Shown here piece by piece: positions 44,166 to 54,073 of a DNA stretch of 54,107 nucleotides. Positions within the stretch are counted from its first letter, which is position 1. Each line of letters opens with the position of its first letter. The position numbers and the translations under genes were made by a program. Source of the DNA: an uncultured Bacteroidota bacterium (GTDB lineage: Bacteria; Bacteroidota; Rhodothermia; Rhodothermales; UBA10348); assembly GCA_937877085.1 (NCBI GenBank), contig CALEEY010000044.1:1-54107 (forward strand), in the 5' to 3' direction. The notes under the pieces were generated by a model, which saw nothing but the letters and a program-made list of their open reading frames with translations, ran no database searches and was not told where the DNA came from.

Positions 44166-45022
44166 ATGTTAAACCCAAATCCCAAGTCGCCTTCGAAGAA
44201 GTTATTTCGGGACTTAGAAGCCACATATTGCGGGACGATCCATTGAGTGGACGTTAGAAACATTTGAAACACGTGTCCTCCCGCTTCTAGGTCGACTCCC
44301 ACAGAAAATGCGTTTTCAGAGCCGTCTGAGCGCGTTCCGATGACAGGAATGTATTCAGCCAGAACGGAGACCTGTTCGGTAATCATATACCGGGAGGCAA
44401 TGCCGATGGTAACTAGGTCCGCCGCCTCTTTTTCAACTCCGCCTCCAAACACACTATTTTCTTTGGCCAAATTGAAATGGGACCATGCGGGGGATACCTG
44501 CAAACTTACCTTTTCGTTGATGGCGTGAGCCAAAAGAACGGACAAATAACTAGATCCACGATCTGAAAAGTCGGCACCGTTATCCTGGGAGTCGATGCCC
44601 ACGTTTCCAAATAGACTCACTATGGTCGGCGAACTTCCTCCAAAAGTAGCCACCTTTGCTTTTACTCGCACGTCATACACCTTATCAAACCTCGATCTTC
44701 CGATACCAATCGAAACATGGTCGGTTAGACCATAATCGAGTCCGAACCTAATATTTGCCGACGCATCCAACCCGAAAAGCTCTTTGACTCCATCGGAAAT
44801 AGGCCCAAAAGCATGCTGAATGGTAAAATTCATGTTCGAAGCAGGCAGCTGAGTCACGCTCGGAAGCGTAATGACGGCTCCAGACAAGAATAATTCCGGT
44901 GCGATTTGGGCTGTTCGCTCTCTTTTCATTTGGCCAAAGGCCATGGATGTAACGAACAAAAAGAGCCCCATAAGGACAACAATTTTTGAAGACATACGGT
45001 GTTGTAATGTATGGCTATTCAT
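44150..45022 (-). CDS. DUF5777-type outer-membrane beta-barrel protein
   Basis: Signal peptide; NMNFTIQHAFGPISDGVKELFGLDASANIRFGLDYGLTDHVSIGIGRSRFDKVYD; C-terminal NFFEGDLGFGFNIHRVF. Confidence 0.85.
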   Translation of the reverse strand: MNSHTLQHRMSSKIVVLMGLFLFVTSMAFGQMKRERTAQIAPELFLSGAVITLPSVTQLPASNMNFTIQHAFGPISDGVKELFGLDASANIRFGLDYGLTDHVSIGIGRSRFDKVYDVRVKAKVATFGGSSPTIVSLFGNVGIDSQDNGADFSDRGSSYLSVLLAHAINEKVSLQVSPAWSHFNLAKENSVFGGGVEKEAADLVTIGIASRYMITEQVSVLAEYIPVIGTRSDGSENAFSVGVDLEAGGHVFQMFLTSTQWIVPQYVASKSRNNFFEGDLGFGFNIHRVF

Positions 45023-45027
45023 TTTTG

Positions 45028-45609
45028 TTATCGAACTACCGGTTGTTTGGGATCGGAGGATAGGATCGCATGAATGCTTATTTCTTGCCTTTCATCGACC
45101 TTCATTACTAATAGTTTGGGCGGCGTGATATTATAGTCACTCAGGTTTAGAGACCAACTAGCATCTAACTGCCACGAGGACCCCGTCCTTTGAAGGGTAC
45201 CACGCACCGTTATTTCCTCTTTCACACCGTGAAGGCCAAAACTTCCCTTCACTTCCACTGGTTGACTAGCCAACGAATTTTGATCCACTGGCTTCACTAA
45301 AGAACCGAAAAATTCGGCGAAAGGATACTTTTTGACTTCCAGTGTGGTCCTCATGTCCTTATCGCGTTTCCCAATTCCGGTATTTAAGGACGCCAAATCG
45401 ACATAAAAATCCACCGTTCCGTCTGCAAAATTGATCGTGCCCACCAACTCCTGAGAGACCCCAGAAAAGGTGTGAAGTGGCACGTGTGAGGTAAATGTAA
45501 CTTCTCCCTGCTTAGTCGCCACTACCTGCGCCGCTAGCGGAATGGAGAGCATCCATGCCCCCATAACCGACAGAAAAATAGCTTTTCTAGTTGTTGAGAG
45601 CGCCTTCAT
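45028..45609 (-). CDS. YceI family protein
   Basis: TKQGEVTFTSHVPLHTFSGVSQELVGTINFADGTVDFYVDLASLNTGIGKRDKDMRTTLEVKKYPFAEFFGSL. Confidence 0.92.
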   Translation of the reverse strand: MKALSTTRKAIFLSVMGAWMLSIPLAAQVVATKQGEVTFTSHVPLHTFSGVSQELVGTINFADGTVDFYVDLASLNTGIGKRDKDMRTTLEVKKYPFAEFFGSLVKPVDQNSLASQPVEVKGSFGLHGVKEEITVRGTLQRTGSSWQLDASWSLNLSDYNITPPKLLVMKVDERQEISIHAILSSDPKQPVVR

Positions 45610-46024
45610 TGATCCACTTTGAAATGGTGCTAATTTTATTGGTTGAAAGGGGGGATTTTCCATCCGGCATTCGTTTACCAAACCGAGGACTAGAGCCGAG
45701 TTTGTCTACTAGTGGACTCAATGAGGCGTTTCCTGCCACAATAATGGGCCCACCGTATGCTGAGCCTATACTTCCCATTGCTGTGGCATAGGTAGTCAAA
45801 TTCACCCCGTTCTTAACATTGTTTATATGACAACCTGACCCGGCACAGGAACTGTGGAATATTTGAGAAACATCCTGAGAAAAGCTAACCGGACCGGCAG
45901 GAACGATCGGATCGTCGTCTCCGGGGCCTACAACGTCATTCCCAGACCCTCCAGAATCGCTCCCGCAGGCCGAAAAGAATATAAAGGTGCTCAATAAACA
46001 GAAAGAAATAAAGCGACTGGACAT
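45587..46024 (-). CDS. c-type cytochrome-like lipoprotein (CX4CH haem motif)
   Basis: Lipobox FFSACGS; FHSSCAGSGCHINNVKNGVNLTTYATAM...MPDGKSPLSTNKISTISKWINEGA. Confidence 0.85.
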   Translation of the reverse strand: MSSRFISFCLLSTFIFFSACGSDSGGSGNDVVGPGDDDPIVPAGPVSFSQDVSQIFHSSCAGSGCHINNVKNGVNLTTYATAMGSIGSAYGGPIIVAGNASLSPLVDKLGSSPRFGKRMPDGKSPLSTNKISTISKWINEGALNN

Positions 46025-46200
46025 AATGAAAACGGTCTGAATGAATCTCTTATCGATGAGTGGCGGAAATAAACGAAGAGTTACGCTTAGTTCTAAGCCT
46101 TTGTAGGGTATTTCCCGATGCCCCTAAAAATAAACTGTTTTACATTTCATCCGCCATTAAATGTTTTTTCAGTTAGTTACCAATCAATTCCATCCACATC

Positions 46201-47664
46201 ATGCGCAAAATACTTTCAGTTTTGGTGGTGTTGCTTATTCCCGCTTGCGGAAAGGATAATATTGTTGTCGTGCCAGAACCCATTGCAATCGCATCCTCAA
46301 TAAAGGACCTCCCGCAGCGATTTGAATGGGCTAGAACGACGGCTTTGTCGTACGCGCACGACGGCGCCGATTCTGTAGGCCTGTGGTATGAAGCCGCCCT
46401 ACCCGGCCGAGATGCCTTTTGTATGCGAGACGTTTCGCATCAAGCGCTAGGAGCCCATTTTCTCGGATTGGATGAGCATACCCGCAATATGCTTTTTCAA
46501 TTCGCCCGGAATATTTCTGAAGGAAAAGATTGGTGCTCGTTTTGGGAAATTACCAAAAATGGCGTCCCTGCGCCTGTCGACTATCGAAACGATGAGGAGT
46601 TTTGGTACAACTTACCCTCTAATTTCGATGTGCTTGACGCCAGTTATCGGATGTACCAATGGACTGGTGATCCAACGTACATCGAGCACCCCGCTTTTTT
46701 GACTTTTTACGAGAAAACCGTTACTGATTACGTTGAAACGTGGGACTTGGGGGCGGAAAACGTGCTCACGCGTTCCCGATACATGAATAGGGATTCGTTT
46801 GACCTAGCCGATCCGTATCAATATGCAAGAGGCATCCCCAGCTATAACGAGAGCCATGTTGGCTCCGTACGTGTCGGAATCGACCTTTTGGCTTTTCAAG
46901 TAGCTGCCTATCGGTCGTATGCGGCGGTTCTACAAAAAAACGGACAGCCTTCAAAATCCGAGGAGATGCTCTCTCGTGCCGTAAGGGCTTCTAATTTGAT
47001 TTCTGAAGCCTTCTGGAAAGAAGATGTGGGCCATTTTTCAGATATGTTAATGGAAAACGGCCAGACCACGATGGGTGGTGGCATGCAAACATATTTATTG
47101 TACAACGATGCCATATCCGATCTATCGAAAGCCAAGCTCGTGGCATCCAATGTAGCCTCTAGTGATCCCGGGAATATCGAAATGCAATCTTACGTTCCCG
47201 AGGTCCTTTATCGGTATGGACTACACGGAGAAGCGTTGGATATGTTGATGCGGATATCTGCCGATTCAACCGATCGCCGAACCTATCCGGAAGTGTCATT
47301 TTCAGTCATTGGAGCTTTGGCAACGGGCCTGATGGGTCTCTCCCCAATTGATAAGGGCCTGGCCAGCATTTCCCGAATCTCGACGGAAGACGATTGGGTA
47401 GAACTTAAAAACGTGCCCCATTTAAAGTCCATCATCAGTCTTAAACACACGGGAACGTCCTCTTCAACATTTACCGTACTGTCTGGGGAAAAACTAATTT
47501 GGAGGGCCGTGTTTGCGGGCTCGCATCCGGAATTGATGGTGCAGGGGAGAAAACTCCGTGCAACAGAGTCGTTCGATCATCTTGGAAATCCGATCTCATT
47601 CATTGAAATTGAGGCGTACCCACTCGAAAATATTACCGTTTCGACTCTGGTGGCCAATAAATGA
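46201..47664 (+). CDS. Lipoprotein with six-hairpin-glycosidase-like (alpha/alpha toroid) fold
   Basis: Lipobox LIPACGK; repeated helical/aromatic pattern (FCMRDVSHQALGAHFLGL, FWYNLPSNFDVLDASYRMYQWTGDPTYIEHPAF, MGGGMQTYLLYNDAI). Confidence 0.6.
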   Translation: MRKILSVLVVLLIPACGKDNIVVVPEPIAIASSIKDLPQRFEWARTTALSYAHDGADSVGLWYEAALPGRDAFCMRDVSHQALGAHFLGLDEHTRNMLFQFARNISEGKDWCSFWEITKNGVPAPVDYRNDEEFWYNLPSNFDVLDASYRMYQWTGDPTYIEHPAFLTFYEKTVTDYVETWDLGAENVLTRSRYMNRDSFDLADPYQYARGIPSYNESHVGSVRVGIDLLAFQVAAYRSYAAVLQKNGQPSKSEEMLSRAVRASNLISEAFWKEDVGHFSDMLMENGQTTMGGGMQTYLLYNDAISDLSKAKLVASNVASSDPGNIEMQSYVPEVLYRYGLHGEALDMLMRISADSTDRRTYPEVSFSVIGALATGLMGLSPIDKGLASISRISTEDDWVELKNVPHLKSIISLKHTGTSSSTFTVLSGEKLIWRAVFAGSHPELMVQGRKLRATESFDHLGNPISFIEIEAYPLENITVSTLVANK

Positions 47665-47882
47665 GCTCTAGGGAAGTCCGTTGGATGCGACGGCAGCCTC
47701 CGACGGACTCGGGCACCGACCCAATTTCATTAAACGGCACAGAATCAACCTTGATGCCTGAATACGATGCCTACACGCAGCGCTTTAAAGACGTCGTACG
47801 ATTACTTTCCATTCTTGCTGAACAATCGCAGGCTGTTAAACAAAACATGCCGTCAGAATTGGATGTTTTATTAGACTCCTAA
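47661..47882 (+). CDS. Small hypothetical protein
   Basis: ATGA overlap with preceding gene; 73 aa. Confidence 0.45.
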   Translation: MSSREVRWMRRQPPTDSGTDPISLNGTESTLMPEYDAYTQRFKDVVRLLSILAEQSQAVKQNMPSELDVLLDS

Positions 47883-47910
47883 AACTAAGTAGAAACCTAT
47901 CGGCTGAATC

Positions 47911-50451
47911 ATGACACGACAATTCACTTCCATCCTTCTCGTTTTGTTTTTGTGGACTACAGCGTCCGTAGCGCAAGACCGGGATCATCATTCGTCTAGC
48001 AAACCGAACTATGATTTGGCCACCAAATTTGCGCCCTATAAAATAGACAAAATGTTGTATTCGACGTCCATTAGCCCTCAGTGGATTGAGGGTACGGAGA
48101 ACTTTTGGTACGAATGGAAATCATCGGAAGGCTCGATGTATTACATCGTTGATAGCAAAATGGGGACAAAAAAGGCCATTTTCGACAATGACCGGTTCGC
48201 TGCAGAACTGACGCGCATTACCAAAGACCCATGGGATGGACAACATCTTCCTATTAACAAAATCAAGTTTTTGAATGCAAACACCCTTCAATTTGAAGTG
48301 CAGGGTTCCGAGGACGAAGAAATCAAAGAAGAAGAGGTGACCGAAGGAGACTCCCAAGAAAAAAAGAAGGATTCCAAGCCAAAAACGCGAAAGAAGGTCT
48401 TCCATTTCGAGTACACGGTAAGTACCCGTTCTTTACGGGAATTGGCTGATTTTGAGGAGCCCCCCAATCATCCGTCGTGGGCTTCTCTTTCGCCTGACGG
48501 GAAAACTATCTTATTTGGACGGAATCACAACATCTACAAAATGAGTGAAGCCGACTACGCCAAAATTTTGGCCGCTCGAGTCGGAAAAACGGGGGAAGAT
48601 GCTACAAAAGCTGAAGAAAAGGTTGAAGTCACGGAAATTCAGCTAACGACAGAAGGCGTTGAGTTTTTCTCCTTCGCCGGCGGTGATTTCGGAGATACTC
48701 AGAAAGAGGTTGAGAAAAACAAAGACAAGCGCAAAAGAGTCGGGGTTACCTGGTCCGCAGATTCCAAGCGTTTTGCTGCAAGCCGAACGGACCAACGCAA
48801 AGTCGAAGACCTATGGGTCATTCATAGCACGGGCAACAAACGTCCTGAGCTCGAAACCTACAAATATGCCATGCCAGGGGACGAATTTGTCGGGGAAGAC
48901 ATCATCCAAATTTACGATCTCACGTCCGACACGCTAGTCACCGTAAAAGGCAACCGTTTTAAGGATGAGAACTTCAGCATAATGACCGCACGGCAGTTTA
49001 GGTATCCGGCGAGCGATGAGCCGTACAGGGCCCTTTGGCTTTCCAACAACTCGGACGATTTTTACTTCTCCAGTATAAGCCGCGACCTGAAACGGGTTGA
49101 TCTGATGAAAGCTGATGCGGCCACCGGCGAAGTGACCGTATTGATCGAAGAAAGGCTAAATACCTACGTCGAGGTGCAGCGACTTGACCAACTGTCCAAT
49201 GGCGATTTGTTGTGGTGGTCGGAGCGCGACGGTTGGGGCCATATTTATCGTTTCGGGCCCGATGGGACACTCAAAAACCAGGTAACCTCGGGTCCTTTTT
49301 CTGTCCGCGGGATCCAATCGGTCGACGAAGCAGCCGGAGTCATGTACTTTACGGCCAATGGAAAAGAAAAAGGTGAAGACCCGTACTACATCCATGCCTA
49401 TAAAGTGAAACTCGATGGATCTGGTTTGCAGCTCCTTAACCCTGGCGATTTCGATCATAGATCCATGTTTAACGAGTCCGGCAAATTTTTTGTCGATAGC
49501 TATTCTCGCGTGAATACCATCCCAGCCATTTCGTTGATCAATCAGTCGGGGCAAAAAGTGCTGGATTTGGAAACCTCTGATTTCAGCCAACTGCTGGCAG
49601 CGGGATATCAATTCCCAGAACCGTTCAAGGTTAAGGCTGGAGATGGAATTACGGATATTTACGGCGTGATGTACAGGCCTTTTGATTTCGATGACACGAA
49701 GTCGTACCCGATTATCGAATATGTTTATCCCGGCCCGCAAACCGAATCGGTATCCAAAGCATTCTCTACCAGCCGGTTTGAAACGGCACTAGCGCAGTTT
49801 GGAATGATTGTCATTACGCTTGGAAACCGAGGCGGCCACCCAGACCGGTCAAAATGGTACCATAATTATGGCTACGGAGACTTAAGGGACTACGGTTTGG
49901 AGGATAAGAAGGTAGCGGTCGAACAGCTTGCAAATCGGCACTCGTACATCGATCAAGATCGGGTCGGCATTTACGGCCATTCGGGTGGCGGATTTATGTC
50001 GACGGCTGCAATGCTCGTCTATCCTGACTTTTTCAAAGTGGCCGTTTCCAGTTCCGGAAACCACACCAATGATATTTACAATCGCTGGTGGTCGGAAAAG
50101 CATCACGGTGTCAAAGAGGTCGTTAGCGATTCGGGTAAAGTCACGTTTGAGTATGCCATTGATACCAACCCCGAATTGGCAAAGAACCTAAAAGGTCACC
50201 TCTTACTTACGACGGGCGATGAAGACAACAACGTCCATCCTGCCAACACGTACCGCATGGTAGACGCGTTGATTAAGGCCAACAAACGATTTGATTTCTT
50301 TCTGTTTACGGGGCAACGTCACGGATATGGATCGATGTCTGATTATTGGTTCTGGCTACGAGCAGAATACTTTGTAGAGCACTTTATGGGCTCAACGGAG
50401 TGGAATCCAGATATTTGGCAACTCAACGTAGAAAAGCCAATGGATAAGTAA
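47911..50451 (+). CDS. S9 family peptidase (dipeptidyl-peptidase IV-like)
   Basis: Signal peptide; DPPIV-like beta-propeller; VGIYGHSGGGFMSTAAMLVYPDFFKVAVSSSGNHTNDIYNRWWSEKHHG; TGDEDNNVHPANTYRMVDALIKANKRFD; GQRHGYG. Confidence 0.93.
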   Translation: MTRQFTSILLVLFLWTTASVAQDRDHHSSSKPNYDLATKFAPYKIDKMLYSTSISPQWIEGTENFWYEWKSSEGSMYYIVDSKMGTKKAIFDNDRFAAELTRITKDPWDGQHLPINKIKFLNANTLQFEVQGSEDEEIKEEEVTEGDSQEKKKDSKPKTRKKVFHFEYTVSTRSLRELADFEEPPNHPSWASLSPDGKTILFGRNHNIYKMSEADYAKILAARVGKTGEDATKAEEKVEVTEIQLTTEGVEFFSFAGGDFGDTQKEVEKNKDKRKRVGVTWSADSKRFAASRTDQRKVEDLWVIHSTGNKRPELETYKYAMPGDEFVGEDIIQIYDLTSDTLVTVKGNRFKDENFSIMTARQFRYPASDEPYRALWLSNNSDDFYFSSISRDLKRVDLMKADAATGEVTVLIEERLNTYVEVQRLDQLSNGDLLWWSERDGWGHIYRFGPDGTLKNQVTSGPFSVRGIQSVDEAAGVMYFTANGKEKGEDPYYIHAYKVKLDGSGLQLLNPGDFDHRSMFNESGKFFVDSYSRVNTIPAISLINQSGQKVLDLETSDFSQLLAAGYQFPEPFKVKAGDGITDIYGVMYRPFDFDDTKSYPIIEYVYPGPQTESVSKAFSTSRFETALAQFGMIVITLGNRGGHPDRSKWYHNYGYGDLRDYGLEDKKVAVEQLANRHSYIDQDRVGIYGHSGGGFMSTAAMLVYPDFFKVAVSSSGNHTNDIYNRWWSEKHHGVKEVVSDSGKVTFEYAIDTNPELAKNLKGHLLLTTGDEDNNVHPANTYRMVDALIKANKRFDFFLFTGQRHGYGSMSDYWFWLRAEYFVEHFMGSTEWNPDIWQLNVEKPMDK

Positions 50452-50500
50452 GTTTAATTCATCTTTTGCCCTTAGGGCATTGGGAAAGCTGTTTTTTTGG

Positions 50501-50533
50501 AGAGGGGCCGCCCGTTGGGCGGCCCCTCTTTTT
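50501..50533 (+). terminator. Rho-independent terminator
   Basis: 13-bp perfect stem AGAGGGGCCGCCC-gtt-GGGCGGCCCCTCT followed by T-run; T-run also on left (bidirectional potential). Confidence 0.92.
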
Positions 50534-50627
50534 GTTTCAATAACAAGATCAGGACCAAATCGTGACACTTTTGACATCAAAAACGGAATCGAAATTTGCA
50601 TTTTTCGAAAAAATCGGACCTCCCCCT

Positions 50628-50798
50628 ATTTCGGAGCACCATTCAAATGAGGGCTTTGCCGATTCTCGCAGATTTAGTTCGGGTTTTGAAGGTAGATTAA
50701 CTAGCCGTCAAGCCATGTCGGTGGCAAACGTGCGGTTCTACCGAAGTGGTAACATGTTTTGGGACGAACGCGCCAATAGCCTTGAAGACCAAGCGCTC
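50628..50798 (+). pseudogene. Remnant of a di-heme cytochrome c peroxidase (MauG/CcpA family)
   Basis: ISEHHSNEGFADSRRFSSGFEGRLTSRQAMSVANVRFYRSGNMFWDERANSLEDQAL matches the family pattern [CxxCH]..FADxRxFSxGxxG..xRxxMSxANxRFY..G.FFWDERAxxLExQ, but the haem motif and the rest of the protein are missing. Confidence 0.7.
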
Positions 50799-50937
50799 GC
50801 AGCCGAACTTCCCAGAATATGAGGCCCGTCAGAGCAACCGTAAGCGTAAAAGAGTTTAGCCAATTCATTTTCTTCAAAAAGGTAGATGAATTACCGGTAA
50901 GTGGCGTATTTAGACAAATTGTTTATTAGAATACAGT

Positions 50938-53133
50938 ATGTCTACGATAAAAAAAGCCGGCGGTTGGGCCTCCATTGCCTACACATTTAGAAAAGCGAGA
51001 GAATCTGGGGGTTTTTTCGCGATGTGGCGCGCTATGCGATCCCGAAACGCATGTAAAACATGCGCCGTCGGGATGGGGGGGCAAAAAGGCGGGATGGTCA
51101 ATGAATCGGGTCATTTCCCCGAGTTTTGTAAAAAAAGCATCCAGGCCATGGCGGCGGACATGCAACCTGCCATACCAGCCGAATTTTGGTCCGACTATCC
51201 CATTAGGCGACTACAGCAAGCAAGTCCTCGTCAGCTCGAAGCATTCGGACGGCTATCCGAACCCGTTCGGTATAGACGGGGCATGCCCGGATATGAAATA
51301 CTGTCCTGGGAAGAGGCTTTTTCGTCCATCACTTCACGCTTAATTGCCACCGACCCGAACAAATCATTCTTCTACTTTAGTGGACGCAGTAGCAACGAAG
51401 CAGGCTTCCTGTTGCAGTTGTTCGCCCGTTTGTACGGCACAAACAATGTCAATAACTGTAGTTTTTATTGCCATCAAGCCAGCGGCGTCGGACTAAATCA
51501 GGTATTGGGAAGCGGGACGGCAACGGTCGTGTTGAAGGACCTGGACAAGGCCGATCTGGTGATTTTGATTGGGGCCAACCCTGCGAGCAACCATCCGCGA
51601 CTCATGAAATCGTTTATGCAGGTGCGCCGCAGAGGTGGAAAAGTAATCGTGATCAATCCCATTAAGGAATCTGGCCTAGAATCTTTCAGTATTCCGTCGG
51701 ACCCTCGTTCGCTGCTTTTTGGAAGTAAAATCGCTTCTAAAATGATCCAGCCGCATATAGGCGGCGACCTCGCCCTCCTTTCGGGAGTGGCCAAGTCTCT
51801 CTTGGAGACCCGAAAAATCGATTACGATTTTGTTCAGTCCCATACGGAAGGCTTCGACGTTTTTCGCGCGGAATTAGACCGGACTAAGTGGGACACGATT
51901 GTCACTCAATCTGGGGTTGACAAATCCACGATTGAACAAATAGCCGCGGACTATGCAGAGTCCAAAAACACCATTTTTGCCTGGGCTATGGGGGTAACAC
52001 ACCACCTCCGCGGAACAGAAACGGTCCAAATGATCGCTACTATAGCCTTGTTAAGAGGCATGGTTGGAAGAGAGGGCTGCGGCCTCATGCCCATTAGAGG
52101 TCATTCCAACGTCCAAGGCATTGGCTCCGTAGGAGTAACGCCACGGTTAAACAAGGTCATTTTTGAGAACCTTGTTTCGGAATACGGAATTGATTTGCCA
52201 ACGGCCGACGGCCTGGACACGATGGGCTGCATAGAGAAAGCACATGCAGGGGAGTTGGAAATCGGGTATTGCTTAGGTGGCAATTTGTACGGCTCGAATC
52301 CCGATTCCGTTTTTGCAGCAAAAGCGCTGTCTAAGCTTAAAATGTTGGTAACCCTCAGCACCACGCTCAATACGGGTCACGCATGGGCTTTGGCAGAAGA
52401 AACCATTGTTTTGCCCGTTTTGCCCCGAGACGAAGAACCTCAGCCTACCACACAAGAGTCCATGTTCAATTTTGTTCGCATGAGCGAGGGCGGGGAATCT
52501 CGCATGGACGGCCCTCGAAGCGAAGTATCGGTCATAGCAGAACTTGCCTCTAGAGTTCATAAGGACGGGCATCAGGACCGCTTGAATGCCATTGATTGGG
52601 CCGACCTTAACGATACGGACAACATTCGATCCATGATTGCACGCGTCGTACCGGGGTGGAAAGCGCTAGCCACGATGAACGAAACCAAAGCTGAGTTTCA
52701 AATAGATGGCCGCACGTTCCATACGCCCATATTCAATACGCCGACTGGCAAAGCTCGAATTTTTCCCGTGTCGCTGACCCAAGCATCCGAGCTCGGAGCA
52801 GGTACCTTCCGTCTCATGACCATCCGTAGCGAAGGTCAGTTTAATACGGTTGTCTACGAAGATCACGATGACTACCGGGGAATTGATAGCCGAGACGTCG
52901 TCCTGATGCATTCTGAAGACCTCCGACATCTGGGACTGCGACATGGACAGCGCGTTACGGTCTACGGTCCGAGCGGGCGCATGCCTCACGTGCAGGCCAT
53001 TCCCTTTGATCGAATCAAACGCGGTAATGTGGCTATGTACTTCCCCGAAGCCAATGTTTTGCTGTCAAGAGAGACCGACCGGCTGAGCAAAACACCAGCG
53101 TTTAAAGGAGCCGTGGTATCCATCCACGATTAG
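50938..53133 (+). CDS. FdhF/YdeP family molybdopterin oxidoreductase
   Basis: CKTCAVGMGGQKGGMVNE; FYFSGRSSNEAGFLLQLFARLYGTNNVNNCSFYCHQASGVGL; DLVILIGANPASNHPRLM; LLRGMVGREGCGLMPIRGHSNVQGIGSVGV. Confidence 0.92.
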   Translation: MSTIKKAGGWASIAYTFRKARESGGFFAMWRAMRSRNACKTCAVGMGGQKGGMVNESGHFPEFCKKSIQAMAADMQPAIPAEFWSDYPIRRLQQASPRQLEAFGRLSEPVRYRRGMPGYEILSWEEAFSSITSRLIATDPNKSFFYFSGRSSNEAGFLLQLFARLYGTNNVNNCSFYCHQASGVGLNQVLGSGTATVVLKDLDKADLVILIGANPASNHPRLMKSFMQVRRRGGKVIVINPIKESGLESFSIPSDPRSLLFGSKIASKMIQPHIGGDLALLSGVAKSLLETRKIDYDFVQSHTEGFDVFRAELDRTKWDTIVTQSGVDKSTIEQIAADYAESKNTIFAWAMGVTHHLRGTETVQMIATIALLRGMVGREGCGLMPIRGHSNVQGIGSVGVTPRLNKVIFENLVSEYGIDLPTADGLDTMGCIEKAHAGELEIGYCLGGNLYGSNPDSVFAAKALSKLKMLVTLSTTLNTGHAWALAEETIVLPVLPRDEEPQPTTQESMFNFVRMSEGGESRMDGPRSEVSVIAELASRVHKDGHQDRLNAIDWADLNDTDNIRSMIARVVPGWKALATMNETKAEFQIDGRTFHTPIFNTPTGKARIFPVSLTQASELGAGTFRLMTIRSEGQFNTVVYEDHDDYRGIDSRDVVLMHSEDLRHLGLRHGQRVTVYGPSGRMPHVQAIPFDRIKRGNVAMYFPEANVLLSRETDRLSKTPAFKGAVVSIHD

Positions 53134-53170
53134 AAAGGTCGAAAATCAGGTCGGCGCGGATCCACGGGTC

Positions 53171-53233
53171 ACGCCCAGAAGGAACGCCCAGTAAGAAGGA
53201 GCGCCAAAAACGCACGCCCAGAAGGAGTGCCCA
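53171..53233 (+). repeat. Short degenerate direct repeats in convergent intergenic region
   Basis: ACGCCCAGAAGGA at 53171-53183 and 53214-53226, with intermediate ACGCCCAgtaAGAAGGA at 53184-53200. Confidence 0.75.
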
Positions 53234-53245
53234 AACCGCCGCTGA

Positions 53246-54073
53246 CTAGTTTTTGGCACCGTATAAATAGAGAAGAAAATCGTCCAGCAGCGGCTTCCAA
53301 TTGTCCCAATTGTGGGCACCCTCGACCTCCAAATACTTGATGGGATAACCCTTTTCGATCAAAATGTCCCTGAATCGACGCGTTTGAGCTTCGTTATCGT
53401 CGTGATCTCCCGAAGAAAGGAAAATATTCAAGGGTAATCGGGTGGAGTCTGAATAGGCAGAATGAATGGTTCGAATAGGATGGGTAGCCGGCGACTGCAT
53501 TCCGATTCCGGAAAAAGTGTTATGTGCGTAGAGTCCAAAGCAAGCTGAATTGAGACCGCCGAAAGATAGCCCCAAGATATTGCGCCCCAACCGATTAGCG
53601 GACGTTTTGTAGGTCGCATCGATCGAAGGAATCAACTCCTCTTTGTAAAATTGAATGAAACCTTTATTGCAAAAATATTGGGCGGTCCTGCGACTGAGAC
53701 TCACGTTTTCTGGAATCCGAGCGTCTAAAAATACGGCTACTAAGGGCTCGATTTCCTGATTTTCTATCATTTGATCCAGTAGTGCCGGCAGTTCGCCTGG
53801 TTCTATGTACCACGCCCCGTCTGATAAAAACAAAACGGGAAGACCGTTCATGGAGTCATAACCGGAAGGGGTATAGACCCAGTATTGAAGATTATACCCG
53901 AGAACTTCGCTCCGAATTCGAACCGCTTCTGTCATGGAAGAAGGCTGAGCCCATACCTCAGCAGGCCAGCCCAAGGATAGAAGCACGACCCCTAAAATCG
54001 AACCAGCGAACAACTTGAGAGACGGAAGGTTTTTGACCACAAACAAATCCATGGGAACTGCGTTGATTTTCAT
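53246..54073 (-). CDS. Alpha/beta hydrolase-fold protein (esterase D/enterochelin esterase-like), exported
   Basis: Signal peptide; NLQYWVYTPSGYDSMNGLPVLFLSDGAWYIEPGELP; NRLGRNILGLSFGGLNSACFGLY; SGDHDDNEAQTRRFRDILIEKG; EGAHNWDNW. Confidence 0.88.
   Translation of the reverse strand: MKINAVPMDLFVVKNLPSLKLFAGSILGVVLLSLGWPAEVWAQPSSMTEAVRIRSEVLGYNLQYWVYTPSGYDSMNGLPVLFLSDGAWYIEPGELPALLDQMIENQEIEPLVAVFLDARIPENVSLSRRTAQYFCNKGFIQFYKEELIPSIDATYKTSANRLGRNILGLSFGGLNSACFGLYAHNTFSGIGMQSPATHPIRTIHSAYSDSTRLPLNIFLSSGDHDDNEAQTRRFRDILIEKGYPIKYLEVEGAHNWDNWKPLLDDFLLYLYGAKN

Noticed and set aside
49156-49740. Minus-strand ORF of 194 aa opposite the S9 peptidase
   Set aside because: Shadow ORF antisense to a well-supported gene.
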